DNA from: Trebonia sp963767685
GTDB lineage: Bacteria > Actinomycetota > Actinomycetes > Streptosporangiales > Streptosporangiaceae
Length of the DNA: 64,000 bases
Reading direction: 5' to 3'
NCBI GenBank assembly: GCA_963767685.1
Contig: CAVYEZ010000010.1
Coordinates: 496,001-560,000, forward strand
Under the pieces are notes generated by a model. It saw only the letters and a list, made by a program, of their open reading frames with translations, was not told the origin of the DNA and did no database searches. Of the stretch, positions 39,045 through 47,716 are shown in pieces. Position 1 is the stretch's first letter, and each line of letters begins with the position of its first letter. A program made the translations under genes and the position numbers.

Positions 39045-39635
39045 ATGGTGTCCCGTCAGCCTGATGAGAGTCGTCGTAGTGAGCGAGCCCGGCAGGCGAT
39101 TCATGCGGCGACTGCGGAGCTGCTGGCCTCGACCAGCTATGACGCCATCACGATCGAGAAAATCGCGGCACAGGCGGGCGTGGGCAAGCAGACCATCTAC
39201 CGGTGGTGGCCGTCGAAGGCCGCAATCATCGTTGATGTCTGGGCCGAGGTAATCGCGCCCCGCGTGGCATTCCCTGATACGGGCGACCTGGAGGCCGACC
39301 TTCGGGCGCAGCTGACCCGGATGCTTGACGTGCTTGCCGAACCGGTGCTCGGACTCAACTACATGGCTGTGATCGCCGACAGTCAGCGGGACGAGCGGCT
39401 GGCGGCCGACCTGTCGGCCCGCATCTTCGCTCCGCGCATTGCCGACACGAAAGACCGGTTGCGATCGGCGCAGGCCGCCGGCCAGATGCGCGACGACATC
39501 GATGTGGATACCGTCACCGACTTGCTCTACGGCGGAATCTTCTTTCGGAGCCTGTTCCGCCTGGTCCCGCTCGACCGCACGCAGCCCGACGCGCTCGTCG
39601 CAGCCCTGATCCGGGGGATCGGCCCACTCCGCTAG
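39045..39635 (+). CDS. TetR-family regulator
   Basis: A 196-residue repressor. The HTH runs AIHAATAELLASTSYDAITIEKIAAQAGVGKQTIYRWWPSK, the subgroup with a WW recognition turn, and the C-terminal domain is typical of TetR_C_11-like ligand pockets. ATG 39045 (or GTG 39048) starts immediately before SRQPDESRRSERARQ. It is followed 105 bp on by an SDR gene. Matching GAGACG palindromes before both genes indicate that it represses itself and the SDR. Confidence 0.88.
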   Translation: MVSRQPDESRRSERARQAIHAATAELLASTSYDAITIEKIAAQAGVGKQTIYRWWPSKAAIIVDVWAEVIAPRVAFPDTGDLEADLRAQLTRMLDVLAEPVLGLNYMAVIADSQRDERLAADLSARIFAPRIADTKDRLRSAQAAGQMRDDIDVDTVTDLLYGGIFFRSLFRLVPLDRTQPDALVAALIRGIGPLR

Positions 39636-39684
39636 CCCCCGCGGACCCGCCGCAAGACGAGACGCGGCGTATTGTTGTCGTAGC

Positions 39685-39704
39685 GAGACGATACGTATCG
39701 TCTC
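39685..39704. promoter_or_regulatory. Perfect 20-bp palindrome upstream of SDR
   Basis: GAGACGATACGTATCGTCTC is a perfect palindrome 36 bp upstream of the SDR start. It shares the GAGACG half-site with the TetR operator at 39007-39025. Confidence 0.75.
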
Positions 39705-39740
39705 TCCAGTGCAGATCTCGACTTTCGAGGGGATGGCCTC

Positions 39741-40472
39741 ATGGACCTCAACAACTCGGTCGTACTCGTGACCGGCGCATCGTCCGGCATCGGTGCCGCC
39801 ACCGCCCAAGCGGCGTCGCGGGCCGGCGCCCGGGTGGTGCTCGCCGCCCGCCGAGAGGACCGCATCCGCCAGCTCGCCGCCGACCTGGGTGATGCCCTCG
39901 CAGTGGGGTGCGACGTCACCGACGTAGGCCAGGTCGCGGACGCGGTTCGGGCGACAATGGACAAGTTCGGCCGGCTCGACGTGCTGGTCAACAACGCCGG
40001 ACAGGGACTCACCGCATCGATCGAAGAAACCGACCCGGCCGATTTCCGCGCCATCCTGGACCTGAACCTGACCGGGCCATTGATCACGATGCAGGCGGTG
40101 CTGCCGGTCATGCGGGCGCAGGGTGGCGGTGCGATCGTGAACGTGAGTTCGGGGACGGTCTTCTCGGTACTTCCGCTCTCGGGCGCGTATGCGGCGTCCA
40201 AGCAGGGTCTGGCGATGCTGTCAGCAACCGCCCGGCTCGAACTAGCCGACGCTGGCATCGTCGTCTCGACCTTCTACCCGTTTGTCACCAGCACCGAGTT
40301 CATCGACTCCATCAAGGCGGGCAAAGAGGCGGCGACGCAGATGATGTCCGACGGCGGGCTGAAGGCGCAGCCGCCAGAACTGGCAGCAGACGCGATCATC
40401 GACCTGATCCGCAGCGGTGCCGAGCGGGCCGACGTGGTTCCCCAGCAGTTCGGGGGCACTTACCAGGACTGA
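39741..40472 (+). CDS. Short-chain dehydrogenase/reductase
   Basis: A 243-residue classical SDR. The cofactor loop TGASSGIG (11-18), RR after the second strand (NADP preference), NNAG, the catalytic serine in NVSSGTVFS and the YAASK motif are all in place. It likely oxidises or reduces a small alcohol or ketone. The start ATG 39741 is preceded by AGGGGATGGCCTC. Its promoter contains the TetR palindrome, so it is the probable target of the upstream TetR; the ligand of that TetR may be the SDR substrate. Confidence 0.9.
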   Translation: MDLNNSVVLVTGASSGIGAATAQAASRAGARVVLAARREDRIRQLAADLGDALAVGCDVTDVGQVADAVRATMDKFGRLDVLVNNAGQGLTASIEETDPADFRAILDLNLTGPLITMQAVLPVMRAQGGGAIVNVSSGTVFSVLPLSGAYAASKQGLAMLSATARLELADAGIVVSTFYPFVTSTEFIDSIKAGKEAATQMMSDGGLKAQPPELAADAIIDLIRSGAERADVVPQQFGGTYQD

Positions 40473-40574
40473 GGTGGCACCTGCGAGACGCCGGCTCGGC
40501 TCTGTTCGGTCGAAGCGCAGGGTCAGGCGACCGCAGGCGCAGGCCTGCCTTCTCCAGGCGGGCGATGCCGCTCG

Positions 40575-41579
40575 TCATAGCCGGGGCAGGGCAGGGCGGC
40601 GGCCCGACGCTGGCGCCGGGCCGCGGCGAGTATCAGAGGAACCGCGGCGAGTGAAGGTGCGCCGGTAGGCGGTTGGCGTGGTGTCGAGCGTGCGCCGGAA
40701 GTGCAGCCGCAGGTTGGCCGCCGTGCCTAGCCCGCAGTCCCGGGCCACATGGTCAACCGGGAGCTCGGTGGTTTCCAGCAGTTCCCTGGCCCGGCTGACG
40801 CGGGCGGTGGCCAGCCATTGCAAAGGGGTGGTACCCGTCTCGGCGGTGAACCTGCGCATGAAGGAGCGCTGGGACATGCCGGCGTGGCGGGCGAGCTCGC
40901 CGAGCGAGAGCGGCTGTTCGACACGTTCCAGAGCCCAGGCCCGCGTGCCGGCGAGCGAGGTGTCGCCGGTGGCCGGCACTAGCGCGGGCACGTACTGGGC
41001 CTGGCCGCCATCGCGATGGGGCGGAGCCAGGAGACGGCGCGCGATCTGGTTGGCCGCGGCTGCGCCGACGTCACTGCGGACGATGTGCAGGCACAGGTCA
41101 ATGCCGCAGCACACCCCGCCCGAGGTGAGCACCTTCCCCTCATCGACGTAAAGAACGTCCCGGTCCACGTGTACGGCCGGGAACTCTCGTTCGAGTTCAT
41201 CGATGTGCTCCCAGTGCGTGGTGGCGTGGAGCCCGTCCAGCACGCCGGCCGCGGCCAGGGCGAACGCGCCGTTGCAGATCGACACGACCCGCCGCCCCCG
41301 GTCGCGCGCTTCGGCCAGGGTGTCGAGCACGGCCCCAGGCAGGGGCCGGAGACTCATATCGAGGCCGGGCACGAGCACCGTGTCTGCCGCGCGGACCTGA
41401 GCGAGCCTGCCGTCGACGGCTACGGTGAGACCGCCTGTGGTGGCCACCTGGCCAGTCAGTCCGCACACCGTCAGGTGGTACGGAGTCTCGGGTCGGGGGC
41501 TGAAGATCTGCACCGAGATGGCCAGGGCCAAGGGGGTAACGCCGTCTAGTGCCAGCACTGCCACCCGGTGGGGAGTCAT
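40575..41579 (-). CDS. GlxA-type AraC-family regulator (DJ-1/PfpI plus HTH)
   Basis: A 334-residue regulator. The N-terminal 190 residues are a DJ-1/PfpI-like fold (RVAVLALDGVTPLALAISVQIF, then VSICNGAFALAAAGVLDGLHATTHW, with the cysteine elbow SICNGAF). The C-terminal AraC HTH is LSLGELARHAGMSQRSFMRRFTAETGTTPLQWL plus a second helix-turn-helix ending ARDCGLGTAANLRLHF. It is divergent from an MFS transporter and probably activates or represses it. A small GGCAA-TC-TTGCC palindrome lies between them. Confidence 0.9.
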   Translation of the reverse strand: MTPHRVAVLALDGVTPLALAISVQIFSPRPETPYHLTVCGLTGQVATTGGLTVAVDGRLAQVRAADTVLVPGLDMSLRPLPGAVLDTLAEARDRGRRVVSICNGAFALAAAGVLDGLHATTHWEHIDELEREFPAVHVDRDVLYVDEGKVLTSGGVCCGIDLCLHIVRSDVGAAAANQIARRLLAPPHRDGGQAQYVPALVPATGDTSLAGTRAWALERVEQPLSLGELARHAGMSQRSFMRRFTAETGTTPLQWLATARVSRARELLETTELPVDHVARDCGLGTAANLRLHFRRTLDTTPTAYRRTFTRRGSSDTRRGPAPASGRRPALPRL

Positions 41580-41600
41580 GGCAATATTCTATCGTAAATA

Positions 41601-41612
41601 GGCAATCTTGCC
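41601..41612. promoter_or_regulatory. Short palindrome between GlxA and MFS genes
   Basis: GGCAA-TC-TTGCC, with a further TGGCAA on the left about 20 bp away (41578-41583), gives possible repeated half-sites for the GlxA-type regulator. It is weak evidence on its own. Confidence 0.35.
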
Positions 41613-41649
41613 ACTCGCGGGACGGACGCCCCGCACAGAGGCTAGATAC

Positions 41650-42972
41650 ATGGCTGAATCCGTTTCCCAGCAGAGCACCGGGTCGCCGCCGGCGGGCCAG
41701 GCGACCGACGCCGCCGCTGCCAGCGTCCAGCCCTCCGGCCTCGTCCGCCTGGCCCTCCCAGCGTCGATGGTCATGTCTTTCCTCGCCGCCTCCAGCGCGC
41801 CGACGCCGCTGTACGCCACATACGCGGGAGAGTGGCACTTCTCGCCCATCACCACCACGGTCATCTTCGGCGCGTATGCGATCGCCGTTCTGCTCGCCCT
41901 GCTCGTCCTCGGACGGGTATCCGACCACACCGGTCGTCGGCCCGTGCTGCTGGCCGCACTCGCGGTGCAGATGGCTGCGACGGTCGTCCTTGCCACCGCG
42001 GGCGGCGTCGGTGCCCTGCTCGCCGGCCGCGTGCTTCAGGGTCTTGCCACCGGCGGGGCTCTCGGCGCGCTGGGGGCGGCGATGCTCGACGTGGACCGCG
42101 CGCGTGGCACCCTGGCCAACGCCGCCGCCCCCGGAGTGGGCACCGGCGTCGGCTCACTGATGTCCGGGCTGCTGGTCCAGTATGTCCCGGCGCCCACGCA
42201 CGTCGTGTACCTGGTGCTCGTCGGAGTGTTCGTCCTGCAGGGCATCGGCGTGGCCGTGTCGCCGGAAACGGGCGCCCGGAAGCCAGGCCTGCGCGCCGCT
42301 CTCGTCCCGGAGATTGCGGTGCCGCGAGGTACGCGCGGCCCGGTGCTCGCGGCGGCGCCGATCCTGTTCGCCGTGTGGGCGCTCTCGGGCCTCTACGGCT
42401 CGCTCGGCCCGGCATTCGCCCGGCAGCTGTCCGGGTCCGCGTCAGCGGTCATCGGCGGACTCGCCTTCTTCCTGCTGGCCGTCATCGCGTCGCTCACCGC
42501 GGTCGTGCTCAGCCGCATGCCGCCCCGTACCGTGATGCTGTGCGGCATTGCGGCCACGGTGGCAGCCGCGGCGGGCACGCTGGCCGCCGTGGAGGAGTCC
42601 TCGGCGGCCGGATTCTTCGCCAGCACCGTCGTGGCGGGCATTGGGTTCGGTGCCGGACTCCAGGGCGCCTTCCGTACCGTTATCCCCCTGGCGCCCCCGC
42701 GTAAGCGGGCCGGCGTCCTGTCGGTCCTCTACATCGTCTCCTACTGCGGCATGGGCGTGCCCGCGATCGCCGCCGGAATCCTCGTCGTGCACGGCGGCGG
42801 ACTGATCAGTTCCGCCCGCGATTACGCCCTGTTCCTGATCGTGCTCGCCGTCGCGGCACTGGCGGGACTGCTGTTGACCGCCCGTTCCGAGCGTCCCCGC
42901 AAGGGCAGTGACCAGTCGCCTGGCGGAGGGCGGCTGCGTGCAGCAGAGACTTCCGCGGGTCGGCGAGCGTGA
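41650..42972 (+). CDS. MFS drug/metabolite exporter
   Basis: A 440-residue major-facilitator protein with about 12 helices. The A-motif reads LGRVSDHTGRRPVL (DHTGRRP) between helices 2 and 3, and the repeat in the second half is weak. GVGTGVGSLMSGLLVQY is the exporter-type motif of helix 5. It likely exports a drug or metabolite. ATG 41650 follows AGAGG. It is divergent from a GlxA-type regulator. Confidence 0.87.
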   Translation: MAESVSQQSTGSPPAGQATDAAAASVQPSGLVRLALPASMVMSFLAASSAPTPLYATYAGEWHFSPITTTVIFGAYAIAVLLALLVLGRVSDHTGRRPVLLAALAVQMAATVVLATAGGVGALLAGRVLQGLATGGALGALGAAMLDVDRARGTLANAAAPGVGTGVGSLMSGLLVQYVPAPTHVVYLVLVGVFVLQGIGVAVSPETGARKPGLRAALVPEIAVPRGTRGPVLAAAPILFAVWALSGLYGSLGPAFARQLSGSASAVIGGLAFFLLAVIASLTAVVLSRMPPRTVMLCGIAATVAAAAGTLAAVEESSAAGFFASTVVAGIGFGAGLQGAFRTVIPLAPPRKRAGVLSVLYIVSYCGMGVPAIAAGILVVHGGGLISSARDYALFLIVLAVAALAGLLLTARSERPRKGSDQSPGGGRLRAAETSAGRRA

Positions 42973-43374
42973 GGCCGGTGACGAACTCGGCGACATCAGC
43001 CGTGATGGTCCTGGCCAGATTGTCTTTGCCGCCGAAGCCGAGTGTGCGCGAGCGGACGCACTCGCGGTGGCAACCCTCGGCGTTGCTGACGGCTCCTACG
43101 GCGGCGTCGATGACGGGACGGCGGTGTTCGAGCGTTCGCAGCGGCGGCACGGTCGTCAGGGTCGTCGACGGAGCTGCCCGCGGTGACGCGTTACCGGACG
43201 GTCTCCTGGTCGGCGGCCACGGACGGGCCGCGCCAGCGGGCGTGTTCCGGCTTGACGTGCCCCTTGCGGTCCAAGCGCGTCGCGGGCCGCCTCACCACCG
43301 GCACGCGTCGGGGCTTCGGCCTACCCGCTGTGCTTGGCCGCGCCGGTGCCCAGCACGGCGATCAAGGGATGCGC

Positions 43375-43516
43375 CTCGATCCGCGGTCGCGGAGCAGGAG
43401 CTTAATCTCCTCGAACCGTCGTTGAGGTTGCGGGCCTGCTGCACGGTCCACTCGTCGGTGGGTTCGCGGTCACACTGCCAAGATGCGGCCTGCTGACGAA
43501 AGCGCAGGTCAGCCAC
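43375..43516 (-). pseudogene. Relic of an integrase-core (rve) transposase
   Basis: One frame reads REPTDEWTVQQARNL and the next frame continues RFEEIKLLLRDRGSR, matching the consecutive blocks PTGEWVAQQARNL and RFLIRDRDSKF found in rve-type (IS481/IS3-like) transposases. The pieces are frameshifted and stop soon after, and the DDE residues further on are missing. No terminal repeats were found. Confidence 0.55.
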
Positions 43517-43613
43517 TCAATCGAGTATTCGAGCGGTACAGGGTCATGTGCGCAAGTCCAGATCCCCGGGCCATCGCTGGATCAATCAGCCGCCCTCGGG
43601 CTTGCCAGGAAAT

Positions 43614-43641
43614 ACTCGTTGACATATATTTGTGGACGAGT
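43614..43641. promoter_or_regulatory. Operator for PadR-family gene
   Basis: ACTCGT (43614-43619) and ACGAGT (43636-43641) form an inverted repeat around an ATATAT core, 18 bp before the PadR start. It is immediately followed by the ribosome binding site AAAAGGGAGGTGATC, almost a perfect anti-16S match. Confidence 0.55.
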
Positions 43642-43658
43642 AAAAGGGAGGTGATCTG

Positions 43659-44306
43659 ATGGCCGCGAAACGCAAAGTTGACAACTTGATGGCCCTCGCG
43701 GTGCTGGCCACCGTCGTCCAGCGGCCGATGCACCGCTACGAAATCGCGTCCCTGATGCGCGCCCGCGGCAAGGACCAGGACATGGACGTCAAGTGGGGCT
43801 CGCTCTACACCGTCGTGCAGAACCTGGCGAAGCACGGCTTCCTGGAGGTGGTCGGCAAGAGCCGGCAGGGTGCCCGTCCGGAAAGGACGGTGTATCAGAT
43901 CACCGAAGCCGGTCGGCAGGAGATGCTCGACTGGACGCGGGAACTGGTGTCCACACCGGAGCCCGAGCACCCCAAGTTCGCCGCCGGGCTCTCAGTGCAG
44001 ATGGTCCTGTCACCAGACGAGGTGATCGCCCTCCTGCGGGCCCGGCTCGGCAGGCTGCAGGAGTCGATCGCCGCACGTCGTGCTGCGATCACCGAGCATC
44101 TCAAGGAAGTTCCCCGCCTGTTCCTGGTCGAGGACGAGTTCGCCGTTGCGATGGTCGAAGCGGAGGCGGCCTGGGTACGCGCGCTGCTGGAAGAACTGAT
44201 CTCGGGAAGCTTCCCCGATCTCGCGGCGTGGCGGGCCCTCCATGACAGCGGCGAGATGCCCCCGGAGCTGGTCGAACTCTCGGAGAGGGGCCTAACAAGC
44301 GACTAG
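43659..44306 (+). CDS. PadR-family regulator
   Basis: A 215-residue PadR protein. The winged helix is MALAVLATVVQRPMHRYEIASLMRARGK, KWGSLYTVVQNLAKHGFLEVV and RTVYQITEAGRQEMLDW. The C-terminal half is a coiled helical domain (LRARLGRLQESIAARRAAITEHL) for dimerisation. The ribosome binding site is exceptionally strong. It sits 207 bp before an FAD monooxygenase that it probably regulates. Confidence 0.88.
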   Translation: MAAKRKVDNLMALAVLATVVQRPMHRYEIASLMRARGKDQDMDVKWGSLYTVVQNLAKHGFLEVVGKSRQGARPERTVYQITEAGRQEMLDWTRELVSTPEPEHPKFAAGLSVQMVLSPDEVIALLRARLGRLQESIAARRAAITEHLKEVPRLFLVEDEFAVAMVEAEAAWVRALLEELISGSFPDLAAWRALHDSGEMPPELVELSERGLTSD

Positions 44307-44318
44307 AGGACTCTCAAC

Positions 44319-44355
44319 GGCCCCGGGGCGGTGCGCCAACACCGCCGCCGGGGCC
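44319..44355. terminator. Terminator after PadR gene
   Basis: GGCCCCGGGGCGGTG (44319-44333) pairs with CACCGCCGCCGGGGCC (44340-44355) with one bulged base around a 6-nt loop, 12 bp after the stop. Confidence 0.6.
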
Positions 44356-44513
44356 CGGGGCGGCTGCTCGCAGCCATCCCCGTCCAACGCTCTCGAACCG
44401 ATGCCCGCACGAGACGAACCCGGCCACGAGGTGGCAACCAAAGGATAGCTGGGTTCCCGTGCGTGATCTCGTCACAGAAACGACCGACGAACACCACATG
44501 CAGGAGAGAACCC

Positions 44514-45740
44514 ATGTCCACAGCCACAACGTCCAAAGTTCGCGCCGCACTGGTCATCGGCGGCGGAATCGCCGGTCCCGTCGTCGCGACCGCCCTGCTC
44601 AAGGCCGGCATCCAGGCGACGGTCTACGAGGCCTACCCAACCCTGGCCGAAGGAATCGGCGGCGGCCTGGCCCTGGCCCCCAACGGCCTGGCCGCACTCG
44701 GCCTCATCGGCGCCGACGATACCGTCCGGGCCCTCGCCACACCGATCACGGGCACGGTCATGGCGATCGGCGGGCACTCCGGCAGGCTGCCTAGCCTGGC
44801 GGACGTGGAGCCGCTCCAGGTCGTCGGCCGCGGCGACCTGCACCGGGTGCTCCACGACCGCGCGGCCGAGTCGGGCGTCCGCTTCGAGTACGGTAAGCGC
44901 CTGGTCGGAGCCATCGAAGGCCCGGACTCGGTCACGGCGAAGTTCGACGACGGCTGCACCGCGACCGCCGACGTCCTGATCGGCGCCGACGGCGTCCGCT
45001 CCACCGTCAGAGCCCTGATCGACCCGGAAGCCCCCGCCGCCGGTTACACCGGACTGCTCGGCTTCCAGGGCTACATCGACGCCGCCCCCGACATCGACCC
45101 CGAACCTGGCGTCATGACGTTCGCATTCGGCAAGCGCGCGTACTACCTGTTCTGGAAGATGGCGGACGGCCGCGTGACCTGGGGCGCGAACCTGCCGTCG
45201 AAGCAGTACATGTCCCTGAGCGACGCCCGCGCGATCCCGTCCGGGCAGTGGCTGCGGACGCTGCGCGAAACGTACGCGGGCGACCTCCCGGGCGAGCTGC
45301 TGGCGAACCGCACCACCGCGGAAAACCTCGACATCACCGGAGCGATCCACATCATGCCGCCGGTCCCGCACTGGCACCGCGGCCGCATGGTGCTGGTCGG
45401 CGACGCCGTCCACGCGCCGTCCAACAGCACCGGCCAGGGCGCGTCGCTGGCGATCGAGAGCTCGATCCAGCTGGCGCGGTGCCTGCGGGACCTGCCTGAT
45501 GCGGCGTCGGCTTTCAGTGCCTACGAGCGGTTGCGGCGGGAACGGGTGGAGACGATCACGAAACGGGGCGCTCGGACGAACAGCGCTAAGACCCCCGGAC
45601 CTGTCGGGCGCCGGGCGATGCGCGCGCTGATGCCGATCTTCTTCAAGGTGATGAACTTCGAGAAGGTCATGGGGCGGGAGCAGCGCTATCAGATCGATTG
45701 GGATGCGCCTGTTATGGACGGGACTTCGGCGCGTAGCTGA
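44514..45740 (+). CDS. FAD-dependent monooxygenase
   Basis: A 408-residue class A flavoprotein hydroxylase. The three fingerprints are ALVIGGGIAGPVVATALLKAG (GxGxxG), LIGADGVRSTVR (DG motif) and LVGDAVHAPSNSTGQGASLAIE (GD motif). Such enzymes hydroxylate aromatic or polyketide-like substrates, or confer resistance to tetracycline or rifampicin; the substrate is unknown. ATG 44514 is preceded by GGAGAG. It follows a PadR regulator and has no electron-transfer partner nearby, consistent with direct NAD(P)H use. Confidence 0.88.
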   Translation: MSTATTSKVRAALVIGGGIAGPVVATALLKAGIQATVYEAYPTLAEGIGGGLALAPNGLAALGLIGADDTVRALATPITGTVMAIGGHSGRLPSLADVEPLQVVGRGDLHRVLHDRAAESGVRFEYGKRLVGAIEGPDSVTAKFDDGCTATADVLIGADGVRSTVRALIDPEAPAAGYTGLLGFQGYIDAAPDIDPEPGVMTFAFGKRAYYLFWKMADGRVTWGANLPSKQYMSLSDARAIPSGQWLRTLRETYAGDLPGELLANRTTAENLDITGAIHIMPPVPHWHRGRMVLVGDAVHAPSNSTGQGASLAIESSIQLARCLRDLPDAASAFSAYERLRRERVETITKRGARTNSAKTPGPVGRRAMRALMPIFFKVMNFEKVMGREQRYQIDWDAPVMDGTSARS

Positions 45741-45863
45741 GGTTTCCTGGCCCCTGCGCGCACGGACATATGACGGTCAGAGCCTGCGCGCTGGGACCAG
45801 CTCGCGGACGATCCTGGCTGGCGGCCGGGTTCGGCGATGGCGGTGCGGTGAGGCGGCCCGCGC

Positions 45864-46673
45864 TCAAATGTCGCGTCCCATGGCGGCTGCGGCGGCGGGG
45901 ATGCTGACATAGTCGCGCAGGCGGATGATCTGCCCGTTGCGGGCGGTGAGCACGACGATGTTGGGAAGCGCGAACTCGCCGGTGGACGTGCTGGTCCCGA
46001 GGACTTCCTGCTCGACGATGATCGTTTCCGGGTCGCTGGTGTCGTAGATGGCATGGGTACGGTAGCGCTCGTACTTCAGCCCGTAGGCCTGCCACCCTGC
46101 GGCCATGAAGTTCACGATTTCCTCCCGGCCCTCAAGCCGGGACGGCAGACCCGGGCGCGTGAACGGGAACTCGTAGACAGCGTCAGCTGCGTGCAAGCGA
46201 CTCATGTCACCGGCGGACTGGCTGATAGCGGCCTGGCGGAAACGCTCCAGGACCTCACGCGCACCGCCTTGCCGCCCGCCGAGTGCCGCCCGCCTGGCCG
46301 TCACCTTGCGGTAGCTGATCTTCCAGCCGCCGGGCTGGCGCGTGACGACGTCTTCGTAGACGACACTGCCGGCCGTTCCGGCGGCCTGAATGCCGATTCC
46401 CTTGGACTGGACCCGCGCCGAGCGGCCGTCAACCGGAGTGATCACGATGTTGGTGACGTGATGACCGACCGGGTTGGCATCACCCAGCGCGAGCGCGGCC
46501 TCCCGCACGGCAGCGATCCCGTGCAGCGGGCCGAGGCCGAAGTCGCTCAGGTCGTAGGTGACGTCCGGGGTGAACAGCTCACTCGCCTCGTCCAGCTTGC
46601 CGGCGTCCGTGAGGTGGCCGTGAAGATTGATCAGGTCGTTTATATCGGTCCGGTCTTGTTCCGGCAGTTCCAT
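45864..46673 (-). CDS. Tandem SnoaL/NTF2-like protein
   Basis: A 269-residue protein made of two NTF2-fold units. The first (about 1-125) is LINLHGHLTDAGKLDEASELFTPDVTYDL and on, of the SnoaL_4 type; the second (about 140-265) begins LERFRQAAISQSAGDMSRLHAADAVYEF. Each fold is a cone-shaped pocket used for ketosteroid-isomerase-like or cyclase chemistry, or just for small-molecule binding. The start ATG 46673 has GGAGGA upstream. It is divergent from a TetR gene across a gap with a double inverted repeat. Confidence 0.82.
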   Translation of the reverse strand: MELPEQDRTDINDLINLHGHLTDAGKLDEASELFTPDVTYDLSDFGLGPLHGIAAVREAALALGDANPVGHHVTNIVITPVDGRSARVQSKGIGIQAAGTAGSVVYEDVVTRQPGGWKISYRKVTARRAALGGRQGGAREVLERFRQAAISQSAGDMSRLHAADAVYEFPFTRPGLPSRLEGREEIVNFMAAGWQAYGLKYERYRTHAIYDTSDPETIIVEQEVLGTSTSTGEFALPNIVVLTARNGQIIRLRDYVSIPAAAAAMGRDI

Positions 46674-46723
46674 CGAGTGGGTCCTCCGTGCGCTCGGTGC
46701 ATCATGCCCATAAGATGAGGCAT

Positions 46724-46759
46724 AGTCCGGTTTAGTGGACACGGTACCGGACTGTGTCC
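46724..46759. promoter_or_regulatory. Interleaved inverted repeats between SnoaL and TetR genes
   Basis: AGTCCGGT (46724-46731) / ACCGGACT (46746-46753) and, offset, GGACAC (46737-46742) / GTGTCC (46754-46759) are both perfect. They lie 15 bp before the TetR start and are good candidates for its operator. Confidence 0.65.
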
Positions 46760-46773
46760 CCGGTTAGCAAGGC

Positions 46774-47388
46774 GTGGTGATTGCGCTGGCAGATCACGAT
46801 TCGCGGTCGCATGCCGGGCATCCGAGGCGTGCGGACGCCCGGCGCAACTACGAGCAGCTGGTCGAGCAGGCCCGGCTCGCGTTCGCCGAGTCCGGCGTGG
46901 ACGCCTCCCTCGATGAGATCGCCCGCCGGGCAGGGGTGGCCAGCGGGACGCTTTACCGGCATTTCCCCACCCGGCTGGACCTCATAGAGGCGGTGCTCGC
47001 TGAGCAGATAGCCGAGCTGGCCGGCCTCGGCCGCAGGCTGCTGGCAGCCGACGACGACTTCGACGCGCTGGCCACATGGCTCCGTGCCACGCTCAAGCAC
47101 GCCCTGACCTACCGGGGCCTGTCGGCCGCGGTGATGAACTCGGCGCTCGACCGCGGCAACGGCCTGGCATCGGCCTGGCACGCGGAACTGTTCGAGGTGG
47201 GGGCCGCGCTGCTGGCGCGAGCGCGGCAATCAGGCGCGGTCACCCCCGATGCGGACGACGCGGACGTGCTGAAGATGGTCGGCGCTATCGCCTGGGCCGC
47301 CCAGGACACCCCGGACAGCCCCGCACAAGCCGACCGCCTGCTCGCCCTCCTAATGAACGGGCTACGTCACCCCGGCAGCCCGCGATGA
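46774..47388 (+). CDS. TetR-family regulator
   Basis: A 204-residue repressor. The HTH is LVEQARLAFAESGVDASLDEIARRAGVASGTLYRHFPTR, and the C-terminal domain ends with DADVLKMVGAIAWAAQDTP and LLALLMNGLRHPG, typical of the SbtR-like group. The start is GTG 46774 (a second GTG is next to it). It is divergent from the SnoaL-like gene, which it probably controls through the 46724-46759 site. Immediately downstream lies the 3' half of a broken Nudix gene on the other strand. Confidence 0.87.
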   Translation: MVIALADHDSRSHAGHPRRADARRNYEQLVEQARLAFAESGVDASLDEIARRAGVASGTLYRHFPTRLDLIEAVLAEQIAELAGLGRRLLAADDDFDALATWLRATLKHALTYRGLSAAVMNSALDRGNGLASAWHAELFEVGAALLARARQSGAVTPDADDADVLKMVGAIAWAAQDTPDSPAQADRLLALLMNGLRHPGSPR

Positions 47389-47498
47389 TCCTTCACATCC
47401 GTTTCACAACACCTGTTGCACCACAGCCACCACAGAAACAGGGCTGCTACCAGTGAGAACCGCAGGCGCAACAGCGGTGAACCCCAGAGAAGCTGGGT

Positions 47499-47664
47499 GA
47501 GTTCGGAATGCTTGTGCGGCTCGGCGTTGACAGGCTCGCCGTCCCACGCGCTGGGCGTGAACGCGAACCCGATCCGGGTCTCAGCTGTGCCGGGGTTGCG
47601 CTGGTGGATCGACAGGACATGCTGGAGAGCCGCGCGGCCAAGGATGATGCCGGTCTCCTCGCGT
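47499..47664 (-). pseudogene. Nudix hydrolase, 3' half
   Basis: The minus strand encodes, from 47663, REETGIILGRAALQHV, then RIGFAFTPSAWDGEPVNAE and PHKHSEL, the second half of a Nudix domain beginning inside the Nudix box (REUxEExGU). Later residues are unlike the family, so the end is also decayed. The matching first half is at 51060-51151, the other side of a ~3.4-kb insertion. Confidence 0.72.
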
Positions 47665-47716
47665 TCCCTATTGAATAGGCGTGTTGCCGCAGGTGGCGGT
47701 GAGACGGGAGATGACT

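Larger units (their letters stand above)
42973..43658. other. Gene-poor region with transposase relic
   Basis: Nearly 700 bp between MFS and PadR genes. The minus strand at 43375-43516 encodes a broken integrase-core transposase fragment. A minus-strand open frame at 42806-43150 overlaps the MFS end and is not recognised (it contains RSRTLGFGGKDNLA). The right end holds the PadR operator. Confidence 0.5.

Noticed and set aside
42806..43150. 114-residue minus-strand frame containing RSRTLGFGGKDNLA
   Set aside because: I could not match it to a family, and it overlaps the MFS gene; left as unannotated.
39045..46673. Possible biosynthetic gene cluster (FAD monooxygenase, SnoaL-like, SDR, MFS)
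   Set aside because: No polyketide, peptide or terpene synthase is present; each enzyme is paired with its own regulator, so these look like independent small units.
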